A stretch of DNA of 64,000 nucleotides from JACCXG01 sp963834305 (GCA_963834305.1 CAWIAX010000003.1:930001-994000); one strand, 5' to 3'; shown: positions 15,417 through 24,259, numbered from the stretch's first letter. Notes: a model not told the origin generated them from the sequence alone. Numbers and translations: made by a program.

Positions 15417-16100
15417 TTACAGCGCCAGCCGCCGCAGTGCCCGGACCCGCTCCGCCGACACTGGCGCTCCGATGGCCGGCGGCTCGCAGGCGGCGCGGCC
15501 GACGTGCCCTTCGCGGACGCAGCCTGCCGAGGCCAGGGCCTCCAGACCCTCGGCATCGACGCCGCCGCCCGCCAGGATGGTCAGCCGGCCCCCCGCCCGG
15601 GCCGAGAACTGCGCCAGGCGCTCGCAGCGTTCGGTCCAGTCCCCGGCGCCGCCCGACGTCAGGATGCGGTCGACCTGCGGCAGCGAGCAGAGCACGTCGA
15701 TGGCGCCGCTTTGATCGCGCAGGCTGTCGAACGCGCGATGAAAGGTCACCGGAAGCGCGGGGGCGGCCGAGAGCACGGCGCGCGTGCTGGCCAGGTCCAG
15801 CTCGCCGCCGCGGGCGAACCCGGTCACCGCGCCGTGCACGCGCAGTTCAGCCAGCGCGGCGAACGTGCGTTGGAGCCGCAGCAGCTCCTGCGCCCCGGTC
15901 ACGCCGAACCCCTCGCTCTCGCGCACCATCACGCGGAGGGGCAGCGGCGTCTCCGCCTGGAGGGCGCGGATCAGGTCGAGCGAGGGGCTCAGGCCGTCGC
16001 GTTCAATCTCGCGGACGACTTCGAGCCGGTCGGCGCCGCCCGCCTCGGCCGCCCGCGCGTCCGCCACCGACTGCACGATCACTTCGAGAAGGAGGGGCAC
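15417..16100 (-). CDS. cutC: CutC-family protein
   Basis: A 227-residue TIM-barrel protein matching CutC: LEVIVQSVADARAAEAGGAD at the N-terminus, then RLEVV, LRVMVRESEGFGVT (usual MIRPRGGDF region, here altered), VTGFARGGELD, PVTFHRAFD, and RILTSGGAGDW. CutC was linked to copper tolerance in E. coli, though the role is disputed and the enzyme activity is unknown. The family is normally 240-250 residues, so this is complete but slightly short. It is divergent from the creatininase-like gene at 16176. Confidence 0.85.
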   Translation of the reverse strand: MPLLLEVIVQSVADARAAEAGGADRLEVVREIERDGLSPSLDLIRALQAETPLPLRVMVRESEGFGVTGAQELLRLQRTFAALAELRVHGAVTGFARGGELDLASTRAVLSAAPALPVTFHRAFDSLRDQSGAIDVLCSLPQVDRILTSGGAGDWTERCERLAQFSARAGGRLTILAGGGVDAEGLEALASAGCVREGHVGRAACEPPAIGAPVSAERVRALRRLAL

Positions 16101-16175
16101 GCCACAGTGTATCGCCGCCGGCGCCGGGCCGGAGGTTGACGGAGGTCGGGCGCTCCGTGCAGTATTGCCCTACCG

Positions 16176-16967
16176 ATGAAACCCCCAACAGTCTTTCTCG
16201 GCGAGATGACCAACTCAGAAGTTGAGGCCTATCTCGCGCAGCATCACACCGTCATCATTCCCACGGGCGCCACCGAACAGCACGGGCCGCACGCCCCGCT
16301 CATCACCGACGTGCTCATTCCGCAGGAAGTGGCGCGCCGCGTCGCGCCGCGGATCAACGCGGTGGTGGCGCCGCCGATCAACTACGCCCTCTCGTACCCG
16401 CACGTCGGGTTCAAGGGGCTGGTGCACATCCGCATCCCGACCTTCATGGCGCTCTGCGAGGATCTCTGCCATGCATTCGCCGCGTCGGGGTTCAAGCGGA
16501 TCATCTTTCTCAACGGCCACTACGACAACACCTACGCCATCGCCTACGCCTGCGCCAACGCCGCCGAGAAGCTGCCGAAAGACGTCAAGGCCTTCCCGGT
16601 CAATTACTGGGACGGCATGACGGCCGAAGACGTGAACGAGTGGATGGGCCTCAAGAACGGCCTGCACGCGAACGCCGCGGAAACCTCCGCGATCCTCGCC
16701 ATCGACCCCCGGCTCGTGGACATGGACAAGGCCAACGTGGAGTTCCCGCCGTTCCCCGAGTACACGGTGAACACCGGCCCGGTCCACACGGCGTTCTTCT
16801 TCACCTCGCCCGGATCGGTCTACTGGGCGACGAAATCTGGCACCTGGGGCGACCCGCGCGGCTCGACGGCCGAGAAGGGGGAGCGCTACATCGAGGCCGG
16901 CGTGCGCTCGACGCTGGCGGTCCTCGAGAACATCGAACAGACGTTCGCGGCCATGCCGCCGCGCTGA
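16176..16967 (+). CDS. Creatininase/MftE-family amidohydrolase
   Basis: 263 residues. The metal ligands of the creatininase fold are visible: GATEQHGPHAPLITDV (E, H and D), NGHYDNTYAI (where the family usually has NGHGGN) and the ETS glutamate in NAAETSAIL. Family members hydrolyse creatinine, formamides or mycofactocin precursors; no mycofactocin genes are nearby, so the substrate is open. There is no signal peptide. The next gene starts 16 bp after its stop on the same strand. Confidence 0.87.
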   Translation: MKPPTVFLGEMTNSEVEAYLAQHHTVIIPTGATEQHGPHAPLITDVLIPQEVARRVAPRINAVVAPPINYALSYPHVGFKGLVHIRIPTFMALCEDLCHAFAASGFKRIIFLNGHYDNTYAIAYACANAAEKLPKDVKAFPVNYWDGMTAEDVNEWMGLKNGLHANAAETSAILAIDPRLVDMDKANVEFPPFPEYTVNTGPVHTAFFFTSPGSVYWATKSGTWGDPRGSTAEKGERYIEAGVRSTLAVLENIEQTFAAMPPR

Positions 16968-16982
16968 CGAAAGGCGGGCCCC

Positions 16983-17429
16983 ATGCACGTTCGCGGCGCG
17001 GCGGTCATGCTTGTTGTTCTGGCGGCGGCCGCTCCGGTCTTCGCCCAGGGGGCGACGGCCGGACGGGTCAAGTCCGCTTCTGGCGCCGTGCTGCTCGTGC
17101 GCGAGAACCTGGCGACTCCCATCGCGGTGGGGCAGGCGCTGCAGCAGGGAGACGTGCTGCGGACGGGCGTGGATGGCCGGATCGGCGTGACACTGAAGGA
17201 CGAAACCCGGCTGGCCCTCGGACCCGGCAGCGAAGTCCGCCTCGACCAGTTCCTCTATTCCCCCGGTCAAGGTCGCCTCGGCTTCGTCCTGCGGATTGCG
17301 CGTGGCGTCGTCGCCTACGTCTCGGGGCGGATCGCGAAGTTGTCGCCTGAATCAGTTCGCCTCGAGACCCCGGCCGCCATCCTCGGCGTCCGCGGCACGC
17401 GCCTCGTCCTGCGCGTCGAGGCGCCGTGA
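16983..17429 (+). CDS. Secreted FecR-domain protein
   Basis: 148 residues with a signal peptide (about 1-21, cleavage after VFAQ) and a single FecR domain: GRVKSASGAVLLVRENLATP, GQALQQGDVLRTGVDGRIGV, LGPGSEVRLDQFLY and ETPAAILGVRGTR. This is the free-standing periplasmic FecR type, not the anti-sigma factor type. It overlaps the next gene by four bases (GTGA), and together with the OmpA-like and CHASE2 genes forms a set often found in one operon. Confidence 0.9.
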   Translation: MHVRGAAVMLVVLAAAAPVFAQGATAGRVKSASGAVLLVRENLATPIAVGQALQQGDVLRTGVDGRIGVTLKDETRLALGPGSEVRLDQFLYSPGQGRLGFVLRIARGVVAYVSGRIAKLSPESVRLETPAAILGVRGTRLVLRVEAP

Positions 17430-18079
17430 GCGCAAGCGGTTCGCGCCGGATCGCCGTGCCGGTGGCGGTCGTCGCGGCCGCGGGCATGATGGCTGCCGCG
17501 TGCGGGCCGAAGCGGGCCGCCGCCCCCGCCGCCCCCGAGGCGTCCACCCTGGTGGTGCTCCTGCCAGACGAAGGCACCGGCGTGCCGTCGCGGGTCGCCG
17601 TCTCCAACACCGCGGGCGCTGTGGAGCTCGCCGCCCCGCTCGATACCACCACGGTCGCCGGCCGTCAGGCGCCTGCGCCACCGTCGAAGACGACGGAGGC
17701 GGAGGTGGCGCGCCAGTTCGGCTCCGTGCTGGCGGATTTGCCGGCAGCCCCGCGGCGCTTCGATCTCCACTTCAGGACCGATTCGTCGGAGCTCACCGCG
17801 CCGTCCCGCGCGCTGCTGCCGGCAGTGCTCGAGGCGGTGCGCCAGCGCCCGGCGCCCGACGTCACGGTGATCGGCCACACCGATACCACCGGCACCGCGG
17901 CCAGCAATTACCGCCTCGGGCTCGAGCGCGCCCGGATGGTGCGGGCGCTGCTCCTCGAGACCGGGCTCGACCCCGGACTGGTCGAGGTCGAATCGCACGG
18001 CGAATCCGAGCCCGTCGCGCACACGCCCGACAACACCCCGGAGCCGCGCAACCGCCGCGTCGAGATCACCGTCAGGTGA
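17426..18079 (+). CDS. OmpA-family lipoprotein
   Basis: 217 residues, GTG start overlapping the FecR gene stop. The signal peptide ends in a lipobox (MMAAAC, Cys at about 26), so the mature protein is lipidated. The C-terminal 110 residues form an OmpA/MotB peptidoglycan-binding domain: FDLHFRTDSSELTAPSRALL, DVTVIGHTDTTGTAASNYRL, ARMVRALL and RNRRVEITV. The stop is followed 7 bp later by the CHASE2/HD-GYP gene. Confidence 0.92.
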   Translation: MSASGSRRIAVPVAVVAAAGMMAAACGPKRAAAPAAPEASTLVVLLPDEGTGVPSRVAVSNTAGAVELAAPLDTTTVAGRQAPAPPSKTTEAEVARQFGSVLADLPAAPRRFDLHFRTDSSELTAPSRALLPAVLEAVRQRPAPDVTVIGHTDTTGTAASNYRLGLERARMVRALLLETGLDPGLVEVESHGESEPVAHTPDNTPEPRNRRVEITVR

Positions 18080-18086
18080 GCGGCCC

Positions 18087-20108
18087 GTGAGCAGTCCGGC
18101 CAATCAGCGAGCGGCCGCCATCCGCGCCGAGAGCCGCCGTTTCGTCCTGTTGTGCGGCCTGGCGCCCGCGATTCTGACGGCCATCCTCGTCATCTACCGG
18201 CCGCCGTTCTTCACGCAGCTCGACCGCCGCGCCTACGACGTGCTGCTGCGCGCCTCGGCGCTGCGCCCGGCCGACGGCCGGGTGGCGATTGTCGACATCG
18301 ACGACCGCAGCCTGGCCGCGATCGGCCAGTGGCCGTGGCGTCGCGATCTGCTCGCCAGCCTGGTCACTCAGCTTCGCCAGCAGGGCGCTCGCGTGGTCGC
18401 CCTCGACATCGTCTTTTCGGAGCCCGATCGGTCCTCTTCCGGGCCGCTGCCCGGCAGCGTCACGCCCTCCGACGCCGAGCTGGCGCGGGCGCTGCAGGAA
18501 GGGGGCACCGTCCTCGGCTATGGCCTGACGTTCACCGGGACCGGCAGCGACGAGGGGCTTCGCCCGTGCGTCCTGCATCCGCTCCCCCTGCCAGTCTTCG
18601 GGCCGCCGGACAGCGGCCCCGGGCCGCCGCTGTTCCGCGCCGACGGCGCGGTCTGCAGCCTGCCGGCTCTTGCCCGGGCCGCCGGCGCATCCGGCTTCCT
18701 CAATGCGGTTCCCGACCCGGACGGCATCCTGCGCCGCGTACCGCTCCTCATCGATTACCAGGATCAGACCTACCCGAGCCTCGGGCTGGCCGCCGTGCTC
18801 GCGGCGACCGGCACGCGCGCGGTCGCGCTGCGGGCGGTCAACGCCAACACCTCGGTGCTCGAGCTCCAGGACGGCGGGGTGCCGCTCGACGGCCGCAGCA
18901 ACCTGCTCGTCCGGTATCGCGGCACCAAACGGACGTTCCCCTACGTCTCGGCGGCGGACGTGCTCGCCGGCACCCATCCGCCCCGGGTGTTCCGCAACGC
19001 TATTGTCTTCGTCGGGACGACCGCCCTCGGGACGCGGGAAGTCGTGTCGACACCGCTCGACACACGGTTCGCGGGCGTCGAGGTGCAGGCGACGGTTGCC
19101 GACAACCTCCTGCGCCGCGACTTCGTCCTGCGCCCCGAGAATGCTCTCACGCTGGAGGTGGTCACCGTGCTGGCGCTGGGCATCGCCATCACGCTGCTGG
19201 TCGGACGCGTCGGGCTCAAGCTGGGCGCGGTCGCCGGGTCGATCTTCCTGGCCGCCGTGTGGCTGGCCGCGCGCTGGCAGCTCTCGCGCCGTGGCGAGTA
19301 TCTCTCGCCCCTGTTCCCGATGATCGGGATGGTGGCGTCGCTCGCGGCCGCCACGATTGCCCGAGTGACCTACGAACGCAATCGTGCGGACGTGGCCGGC
19401 CTCGAGCGCGAGACCGCGCGGCGCCTCATGGTCCGCGCCCTGCTGTCGCTCACGGAAATGCGCGACGCCGAGACCGGCCGGCACTCCCGCCGCATCCAGG
19501 AATACAGCCGGATGCTCGCCGAGCAGCTGGCGCGCCACCCCGGCTATCGCGACGAGCTCACGCCGGAGCGCATCGAGCTGCTCGCCAGCCTGGCGCCCCT
19601 CCACGACATCGGCAAGGTCGGCGTACCCGATCACCTCCTGAACAAGCCGGGCGCGCTCACCGTCGAGGAGTTCCAGGAGATGAAGAAACATCCGGCCTAC
19701 GGGCTCGACGTGATCACGAACGCCCAGCGCGATGCCGGCGCGCGCGAGGACCAGATCCTCGCCATGGCCAAGGACATTGTCTATACACACCACGAATGGT
19801 GGGACGGGAGAGGCTACCCGCGGGGAATCGGCGGGGCCGCCATCCCCCTGGCCGGCCGGCTGGTGGCGGTCGTGGACACCTACGACGCCCTGACCGCCAG
19901 GCGGGTGTACCGCGAGGCGCTGTCGCACGACCAGGCCATCACCCTGATCGTCGAGGGGCGCGGCACGCACTTCGACCCGGACGTGGTGGATGCCTTCGTG
20001 GCGATAGCGCCGCGGCTGCGCGCCGCCGCTATTGCGGCTGCGGACGGGTCCCCGCCGCCCGGCCGATCCCGAACTGATCGCCGGCCCTGGCCGGTTTGGC
20101 GCCGTTGA
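18087..20108 (+). CDS. CHASE2-domain HD-GYP phosphodiesterase
   Basis: 673 residues, GTG start. One N-terminal span, then an extracytoplasmic CHASE2 domain (about 40-330: VAIVDIDDRSLAAIGQWPWRR is split by the usual GRWPW-like motif; LLVRYRGTKRTFPYVSAADV), then three clustered spans (about 345-430) and a cytoplasmic HD-GYP domain with HSRRIQEYSRMLAEQL, LHDIGKVGVPDHLLNKPG, HHEWWDGRGYPRG and VVDTYDALTARRVYR. All metal and GYP residues are present, so it should degrade c-di-GMP. Its 3' end overlaps the convergent beta-propeller gene by 80 bp. The operon links an envelope sensor to c-di-GMP turnover. Confidence 0.93.
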   Translation: MSSPANQRAAAIRAESRRFVLLCGLAPAILTAILVIYRPPFFTQLDRRAYDVLLRASALRPADGRVAIVDIDDRSLAAIGQWPWRRDLLASLVTQLRQQGARVVALDIVFSEPDRSSSGPLPGSVTPSDAELARALQEGGTVLGYGLTFTGTGSDEGLRPCVLHPLPLPVFGPPDSGPGPPLFRADGAVCSLPALARAAGASGFLNAVPDPDGILRRVPLLIDYQDQTYPSLGLAAVLAATGTRAVALRAVNANTSVLELQDGGVPLDGRSNLLVRYRGTKRTFPYVSAADVLAGTHPPRVFRNAIVFVGTTALGTREVVSTPLDTRFAGVEVQATVADNLLRRDFVLRPENALTLEVVTVLALGIAITLLVGRVGLKLGAVAGSIFLAAVWLAARWQLSRRGEYLSPLFPMIGMVASLAAATIARVTYERNRADVAGLERETARRLMVRALLSLTEMRDAETGRHSRRIQEYSRMLAEQLARHPGYRDELTPERIELLASLAPLHDIGKVGVPDHLLNKPGALTVEEFQEMKKHPAYGLDVITNAQRDAGAREDQILAMAKDIVYTHHEWWDGRGYPRGIGGAAIPLAGRLVAVVDTYDALTARRVYREALSHDQAITLIVEGRGTHFDPDVVDAFVAIAPRLRAAAIAAADGSPPPGRSRTDRRPWPVWRR

Positions 20109-21159
20109 AGACCACCTCGACGACCTTCTCGGTCTGCACCGTGCCGCCGTGCTCGTCCTTCAGGATTGTGAGGATCTGCCGGGATCGGGTGTCGAGGACT
20201 TCGCCCGTGGACGGGTAGCTATAGCGCCCGTCGAGGCTGAAGGTGATCCATCCCGGCTGGTCGCGCAGGCCGATCGACGCGATCTGCTTCGGCGGCATGA
20301 CCGTCGCGTCGAAGATGTGCACGCGGCTGTTGGCCGCGTCCGCCAGCCAGAGCTCCTTTTCATCCGGCGTCAGCGCCACACCGTGGCTCGGGCAGCCGTG
20401 GCGCTTGACCGGCCCTTTCTCGAAGCCCGCGACCTCGACCCGGTGCAACATCTTGCCGCTCCGGATGTCCCCCACCTCGAAGCCGAGCAACCCGTTGACG
20501 TTGACGAAGCACAGCGTCTGGCTGCCGTTGATGGTGAACGGCCGGATGGCGCTGCCGAACGGGCCGACGGTGCCGACGACCGTGTGCGTGCGCGGATCCG
20601 CGATCGACAGCAGCGGCGACTTCAGGCCGGCCAGGAAGACCTGCCTGCCGTCGGGGCCGTAGATCGTGTTGTGCGCGCCGGAGCCGGTCTCGATCCTGGC
20701 CAGGACATCGCCGGTCAGGGCGTTGACCGCGTGCCAGTGCGGCCCCTCGAAGGAGGGCACGTAGAGGATGGTGCCGTCGGGCGACAGCGCCGGACGGTCG
20801 CAGCCGCCGTCGTAGGTGCGGTTCCAGACGAGGCGGTCCGTGGCCAGGTCGAACGCCGCGACGCGGCGCGGCGTCGTGATGTAGATGCGACCGGTGGCCC
20901 CGTGCGCGGCAATGCCCTTGATGTTCTCCGGCCGCTCGCCCGGCCCGAGGTCGAATGTCGGGATGCGCCGCACCAGCCGGTGCCCGTCGTCCATGTCGTA
21001 GACGAGGATGCCGATGCCGCCGTACTCGACGTAGTTCCGCACGCCCGGCACCGCGGCGTAAAGCAGGTGACGATCGCCGTCGGCGGCCTGCGGATGGCCG
21101 CCGGCGGGCACGAGCGCGGCGAGCACGGCGGCAGCGAAAATCAGTCGGCCGGTTGTCAT
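20029..21159 (-). CDS. Secreted YncE-like beta-propeller protein
   Basis: 376 residues with a signal peptide (about 1-22). The rest is a seven-bladed propeller of the YncE/lactonase type: HLLYAAVPGVRNYVEYGG, ENIKGIAAHGATGRIYITTP, RPALSPDGTILYVPSFEG, GVALTPDEKELWLADAANSR and GWITFSLDGRYSYPSTGEV. It is the last gene of a leftward operon with an isomerase, nagB and nagA; a binding or structural role is likely. Its last 80 bp are antisense to the end of the HD-GYP gene. Confidence 0.82.
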   Translation of the reverse strand: MTTGRLIFAAAVLAALVPAGGHPQAADGDRHLLYAAVPGVRNYVEYGGIGILVYDMDDGHRLVRRIPTFDLGPGERPENIKGIAAHGATGRIYITTPRRVAAFDLATDRLVWNRTYDGGCDRPALSPDGTILYVPSFEGPHWHAVNALTGDVLARIETGSGAHNTIYGPDGRQVFLAGLKSPLLSIADPRTHTVVGTVGPFGSAIRPFTINGSQTLCFVNVNGLLGFEVGDIRSGKMLHRVEVAGFEKGPVKRHGCPSHGVALTPDEKELWLADAANSRVHIFDATVMPPKQIASIGLRDQPGWITFSLDGRYSYPSTGEVLDTRSRQILTILKDEHGGTVQTEKVVEVVFNGAKPARAGDQFGIGRAAGTRPQPQ

Positions 21160-21206
21160 GGTGTGTGCTCCCTCACCCGCCCGCGGCGCGAGGCGCGGAC
21201 GGACGG

Positions 21207-22187
21207 TTACGTGACGTTCTTCACGACCAGGCGGCAGGCGTCGGCGTCCCACTCCGCCGCCACCGTTCCGGTCAGCGGGATGCCCATGTACGCGGCCGGC
21301 ACGGACGAGGCCATTGCCACCGCCTCCTCGAGCGTCAGGCCGGTGAAGCGCACGGCGTGGCCGATGGCTTCCGGCATGGTGAGCGCGGACCCGGCGAGGA
21401 ACGGCGTGCCGCGAAGGGACACCCGCCGGTCGGTGCCGACCTCGACCTCGACGTCGCCGATCCGGTAGACGCCTGGCGGGCAGGCCGCGGCCGACATGGC
21501 GTCGGTAGTGAGGATCGTGCGCGCCGCCGACTTGGCGCGGGCGATCACCTTGACCGTGGAGCCGGGCAGGTGGTGGCCGTCGGCGATCACGCTCGCCAGC
21601 AGCTCGTCGGCCGCCAGCTGTTCCCACAGCACGTTGGGATGGCGCGGCAGCGTGGCAGCGCAGCCGTTCCCCAGATGTGTGGACATCGTCGCGCCGGCGC
21701 TGATGGCGTCGCGGATGGCGGCAGGGGAGGCATCGCTGTGGCCGATGGCGACGCGGATGCCCTGTCCGGCCAGGTGCTCGATGAGCGCAATGGCGCCGGG
21801 CACTTCCGGCGCCAGTGTTACCAGCACGATCCGGCCGTCCGCCGCCTCCTGGCGGCGGGAGAAGTCGTCCCGTGACGCGGCGATGCAGTGGAGCCGCGAG
21901 TGCGCGCCGCGCGGACCGTCCACCGGCGAGATGTACGGCCCCTCCATGTGGATGCCCGCGATCGCCGGCTCCCGGACATCGAGCAGCACGCGCGCGCAGG
22001 CCGCGAAGCGATCGAAGGGGCCGGTGATGATCGTGGGCAGGAAGCGCGTCACCCCGGTCGCGCGCAGCGCCGCCACCGAGGCGCGGACCTGCTCCGCCGT
22101 GAGGCCCGGCGTGTTGTAGTCCACGCCGGCAAAGCCGTTGACCTGGATGTCCACGAAGGGCGGGAGCTTGACGAGCATGCCGGCCAC
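21207..22187 (-). CDS. nagA: N-acetylglucosamine-6-phosphate deacetylase
   Basis: 326 residues of the NagA amidohydrolase barrel: LPPFVDIQVNGFAGVDYN, IAGIHMEGPYISP (metal Glu), IRVAIGHSDASPAAI, GATMSTHLGNGC (His), SVIADGHHLP and RTILTTDAMSA (catalytic Asp). It removes acetate from GlcNAc-6-P in the cytosol. It is about 50 residues shorter than typical NagA because the N-terminal beta-sandwich part is missing. The GTG start follows the nagB stop codon without a gap; an ATG three codons later is possible. Confidence 0.9.
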   Translation of the reverse strand: MAGMLVKLPPFVDIQVNGFAGVDYNTPGLTAEQVRASVAALRATGVTRFLPTIITGPFDRFAACARVLLDVREPAIAGIHMEGPYISPVDGPRGAHSRLHCIAASRDDFSRRQEAADGRIVLVTLAPEVPGAIALIEHLAGQGIRVAIGHSDASPAAIRDAISAGATMSTHLGNGCAATLPRHPNVLWEQLAADELLASVIADGHHLPGSTVKVIARAKSAARTILTTDAMSAAACPPGVYRIGDVEVEVGTDRRVSLRGTPFLAGSALTMPEAIGHAVRFTGLTLEEAVAMASSVPAAYMGIPLTGTVAAEWDADACRLVVKNVT

Positions 22188-22931
22188 TCAGCCTTTGCTG
22201 CCGGCGAGCCGGGCGGCCGACGCGGTGTCCAGGTAGACCGTCGTGTTCGCGTGCGTCTGCAGGATCGAGGCGGGCACGTCGGGCGTGACCGGCCCCTCGA
22301 GGCTGTTCTTCACCGCCTCCGCCTTGCGCGCGTCCGGGACGACGCAGACTATTTCGTGCGCGTCGAGGATCTGGCGCACCGAGATGGAGATGGCCCGCTC
22401 GGGGACGTCCGCGAGCGAGGCGAACCATCCCTCGCCGACCTGCTGCTGCCGGCAGGCCTCGTCCAGCTGGACGATCAGGTAGGGGTCTCTGGTGTCGAAG
22501 TCCGCCGGCGGATCGTTGAACGCGAGGTGGCCGTTCTCGCCGATGCCGACGAACGCGCAGTCGATTGGCGCCGACTGCAGCGCCGCGCCCACGGTGCGGA
22601 TCACCGCGGCGGGATCCTGGCGGCCGTCGAGGAAGTGGTGGCGCGCGAGACCCGTCGGCTGGATCAACCGTTCCCGCAGGAAGCGCTGGAAGCTGGCCGG
22701 GTGGTCGGGCGGCAGGCCGAGGTATTCGTCGAGGTGAAACATCTCGACGAGGCTCCAGTCGATGTCCGTCCGGCCCGTCAGGGCCTCGAGGAACTCGAAC
22801 TGCGACGCCCCGGTGGCGACCAGGATCCGCGCCGTGCCCCGCTCGCCGATGGCGCGGCGGATGGCGGCGGCTGCCTGTTCGGCCGCCGCCCGTCCGAGCG
22901 CCTGCTTGTCCTTGAAGATGATGGTCTGTAT
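22188..22931 (-). CDS. nagB: Glucosamine-6-phosphate deaminase with an apparent AUA start
   Basis: 247 residues. Family motifs: LVATGASQFEFLEAL, EMFHLDEYLGLPPDHPASF, and the active-site loop DCAFVGIGENGHLAFNDP. It converts glucosamine-6-P to fructose-6-P and ammonia. The expected N-terminus MxTIIFKDKQALGRAAAEQ begins at an ATA codon (22931-22929), preceded by GGAGA with 6-nt spacing. There is no in-frame ATG, GTG or TTG between the upstream gene stop and this point; the only other candidate is an ATC at 22946. So it is either a true AUA start, giving low expression, or one miscalled base. It lies between the isomerase and nagA. Confidence 0.88.
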   Translation of the reverse strand: MQTIIFKDKQALGRAAAEQAAAAIRRAIGERGTARILVATGASQFEFLEALTGRTDIDWSLVEMFHLDEYLGLPPDHPASFQRFLRERLIQPTGLARHHFLDGRQDPAAVIRTVGAALQSAPIDCAFVGIGENGHLAFNDPPADFDTRDPYLIVQLDEACRQQQVGEGWFASLADVPERAISISVRQILDAHEIVCVVPDARKAEAVKNSLEGPVTPDVPASILQTHANTTVYLDTASAARLAGSKG

Positions 22932-22969
22932 GGCCGTTCTCCGGATGGCTGTCCGTGCGCGGAATCCGG

Positions 22970-23947
22970 CTACGCGAAGGCGCGGCGCAGCACGTCGAGG
23001 CTCTTCGGGACGGCAGTTGCCGGGTCCTCCTTGCCTTCCATCTCGAGCGAGACCCAGCCGCCGAAGCCCGCCTTGCGGAGGATGCCGGCGATGCGCTGAT
23101 AGTCGAGGTCGAGCGTGTACCACTCGCCGCCGCCATAGTAGGTCTTGGCCTGGACGATGGAGGCGTGCGGCGCCAGCTTCTCGATCTCGGGATAGGGATC
23201 GACCGCGAAGTTGCCGGTGTCCATGTTGATCCCCAGCCACGGCGAGTTGACGCCTTTCCAGATCCGCAGCAGGTTCTCGGTCCTGGTCGTCAGGCCCCAG
23301 TGGTTCTCGAGCGCGAGCAGCACCCCATGCTTCTCGGCCGCCGGCAAACACGCCTGGATGCTGTCGGCCACCCAGCGGAAAGCGTCCTCGTCGGTGTGCC
23401 CCGCGATGGCCGGCTCGTCACCCTTGACCTTCATCAGGTCGTCGAACGACTTGATCGTGTTCCAGCGTCCGGAGTTCAGGCGGACGCAGGGGGCGCCGAG
23501 CCGGGCGGCGAGCTCGATCATGTTGATCGTGTGCTGGATGTCCTTCTTCCGCTCGTCGGCGCTCGGCGACACGAAGTCCTGGTGGATCGAGAGCATTGGA
23601 ATTGAGAGGCCGCGGCGGAACGCCGCCTGTTTCAGCCGGTTGACGTATGCCGGGCTCTCGTTGTCCATCTGCCGGTGCAGGATTTCGACCCCGTCGAATC
23701 CCAGCCGCGCGGCATCTTCGATGACCTTGTCGATCGGATACTTCGGATCGCGGAAATGCCAGTACGAGTAGGTGGAGACCGCGAGTTTGATGCGGGTGGG
23801 GGCCGCCGCTGCAGCCGGCTGCGCCTCCGCCGTCCGCAGGCCGCCCGCCAGCCGCGCGGCGAGCGCCGCTGCTCCGATTCCAAGAACTTCGCGTCGCGTT
23901 CGCACGGTGATCGCTCCCTTGTCCGGCCTGGCCAGGACGATGGTCAT
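22970..23947 (-). CDS. Tat-exported xylose-isomerase-like TIM-barrel protein
   Basis: 325 residues. A twin-arginine signal (TRREVLGIGAAALAARLAGG) is followed by an AP-endonuclease-2/xylose-isomerase-like barrel: LAVSTYSYWHFRDPKYPIDK, GFDGVEILHRQMDNES, SIHQDFVSPSADERKK, LLALENHWGLTTRTENLL, LGINMDTGNFAVDPYPEIE and VQAKTYY, ending VSLEMEGKEDP. The glutamates, aspartates and histidines that bind the metal are kept. It is a sugar isomerase or epimerase of unknown substrate. It heads the operon with nagB and nagA, but those act in the cytosol, so its export is notable. An internal GTG (about codon 15) would still keep the Tat motif. Confidence 0.87.
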   Translation of the reverse strand: MTIVLARPDKGAITVRTRREVLGIGAAALAARLAGGLRTAEAQPAAAAAPTRIKLAVSTYSYWHFRDPKYPIDKVIEDAARLGFDGVEILHRQMDNESPAYVNRLKQAAFRRGLSIPMLSIHQDFVSPSADERKKDIQHTINMIELAARLGAPCVRLNSGRWNTIKSFDDLMKVKGDEPAIAGHTDEDAFRWVADSIQACLPAAEKHGVLLALENHWGLTTRTENLLRIWKGVNSPWLGINMDTGNFAVDPYPEIEKLAPHASIVQAKTYYGGGEWYTLDLDYQRIAGILRKAGFGGWVSLEMEGKEDPATAVPKSLDVLRRAFA

Positions 23948-24037
23948 TGGGTGTGAGTTGTGGCGTGCATTTTACCTGACCTCGGATGGCCGCGTACGTT
24001 ACCTTTCGCCAGGTCAGCCAAAGGGAAGGACACAGGA

Positions 24038-24244
24038 GTGCACAAGGATTTCGCGGGGCCGCCCGCCGGACATCAGGGACAGCCGCGGGACGCTGCCGGC
24101 GAGCGCCCGGCCTCTGCAACCGGGAAGGCAGGGGGTGCGGCGCAGGACTGCTGCGACCGTTGCGGCAGCGTGCGGCTGATCCGGGTCAAGGCCTGCTGGC
24201 GGTGCGAGGCCTGCGGCTACAAGAGCGACTGCAACGGCTGGTGA
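24038..24244 (+). CDS. Zinc-ribbon mini-protein
   Basis: 68 residues. The first 35 are flexible (G, P, A, Q rich); the last 30 contain four paired cysteines, CDRCGSVRLI then CWRCEACGYKSDC, resembling the C-terminal zinc ribbon appended to B12-dependent ribonucleotide reductases and other nucleic-acid enzymes. The GTG start at 24038 is preferred because AAGGGAAGGA lies 8-17 bases upstream; longer starts overlap the divergent promoter. It ends in an 18-bp palindrome shared with the convergent wHTH gene. Confidence 0.6.
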   Translation: MHKDFAGPPAGHQGQPRDAAGERPASATGKAGGAAQDCCDRCGSVRLIRVKACWRCEACGYKSDCNGW

Positions 24245-24259
24245 GGCCGGCCGGCCTCA
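24242..24259. terminator. 18-bp perfect palindrome carrying two stop codons
   Basis: TGAGGCCGGCCGGCCTCA is its own reverse complement. The TGA at the left edge ends the zinc-ribbon gene and the TCA at the right edge is the stop of the wHTH gene on the other strand. As RNA from either side it folds into a GC-rich stem; there is no U-tract. Confidence 0.5.

Noticed and set aside
22188..22976. Long N-terminal extension of NagB over the isomerase gene
   Set aside because: The upstream part is a shadow of the isomerase; homology begins exactly at the ATA codon after a good ribosome binding site.
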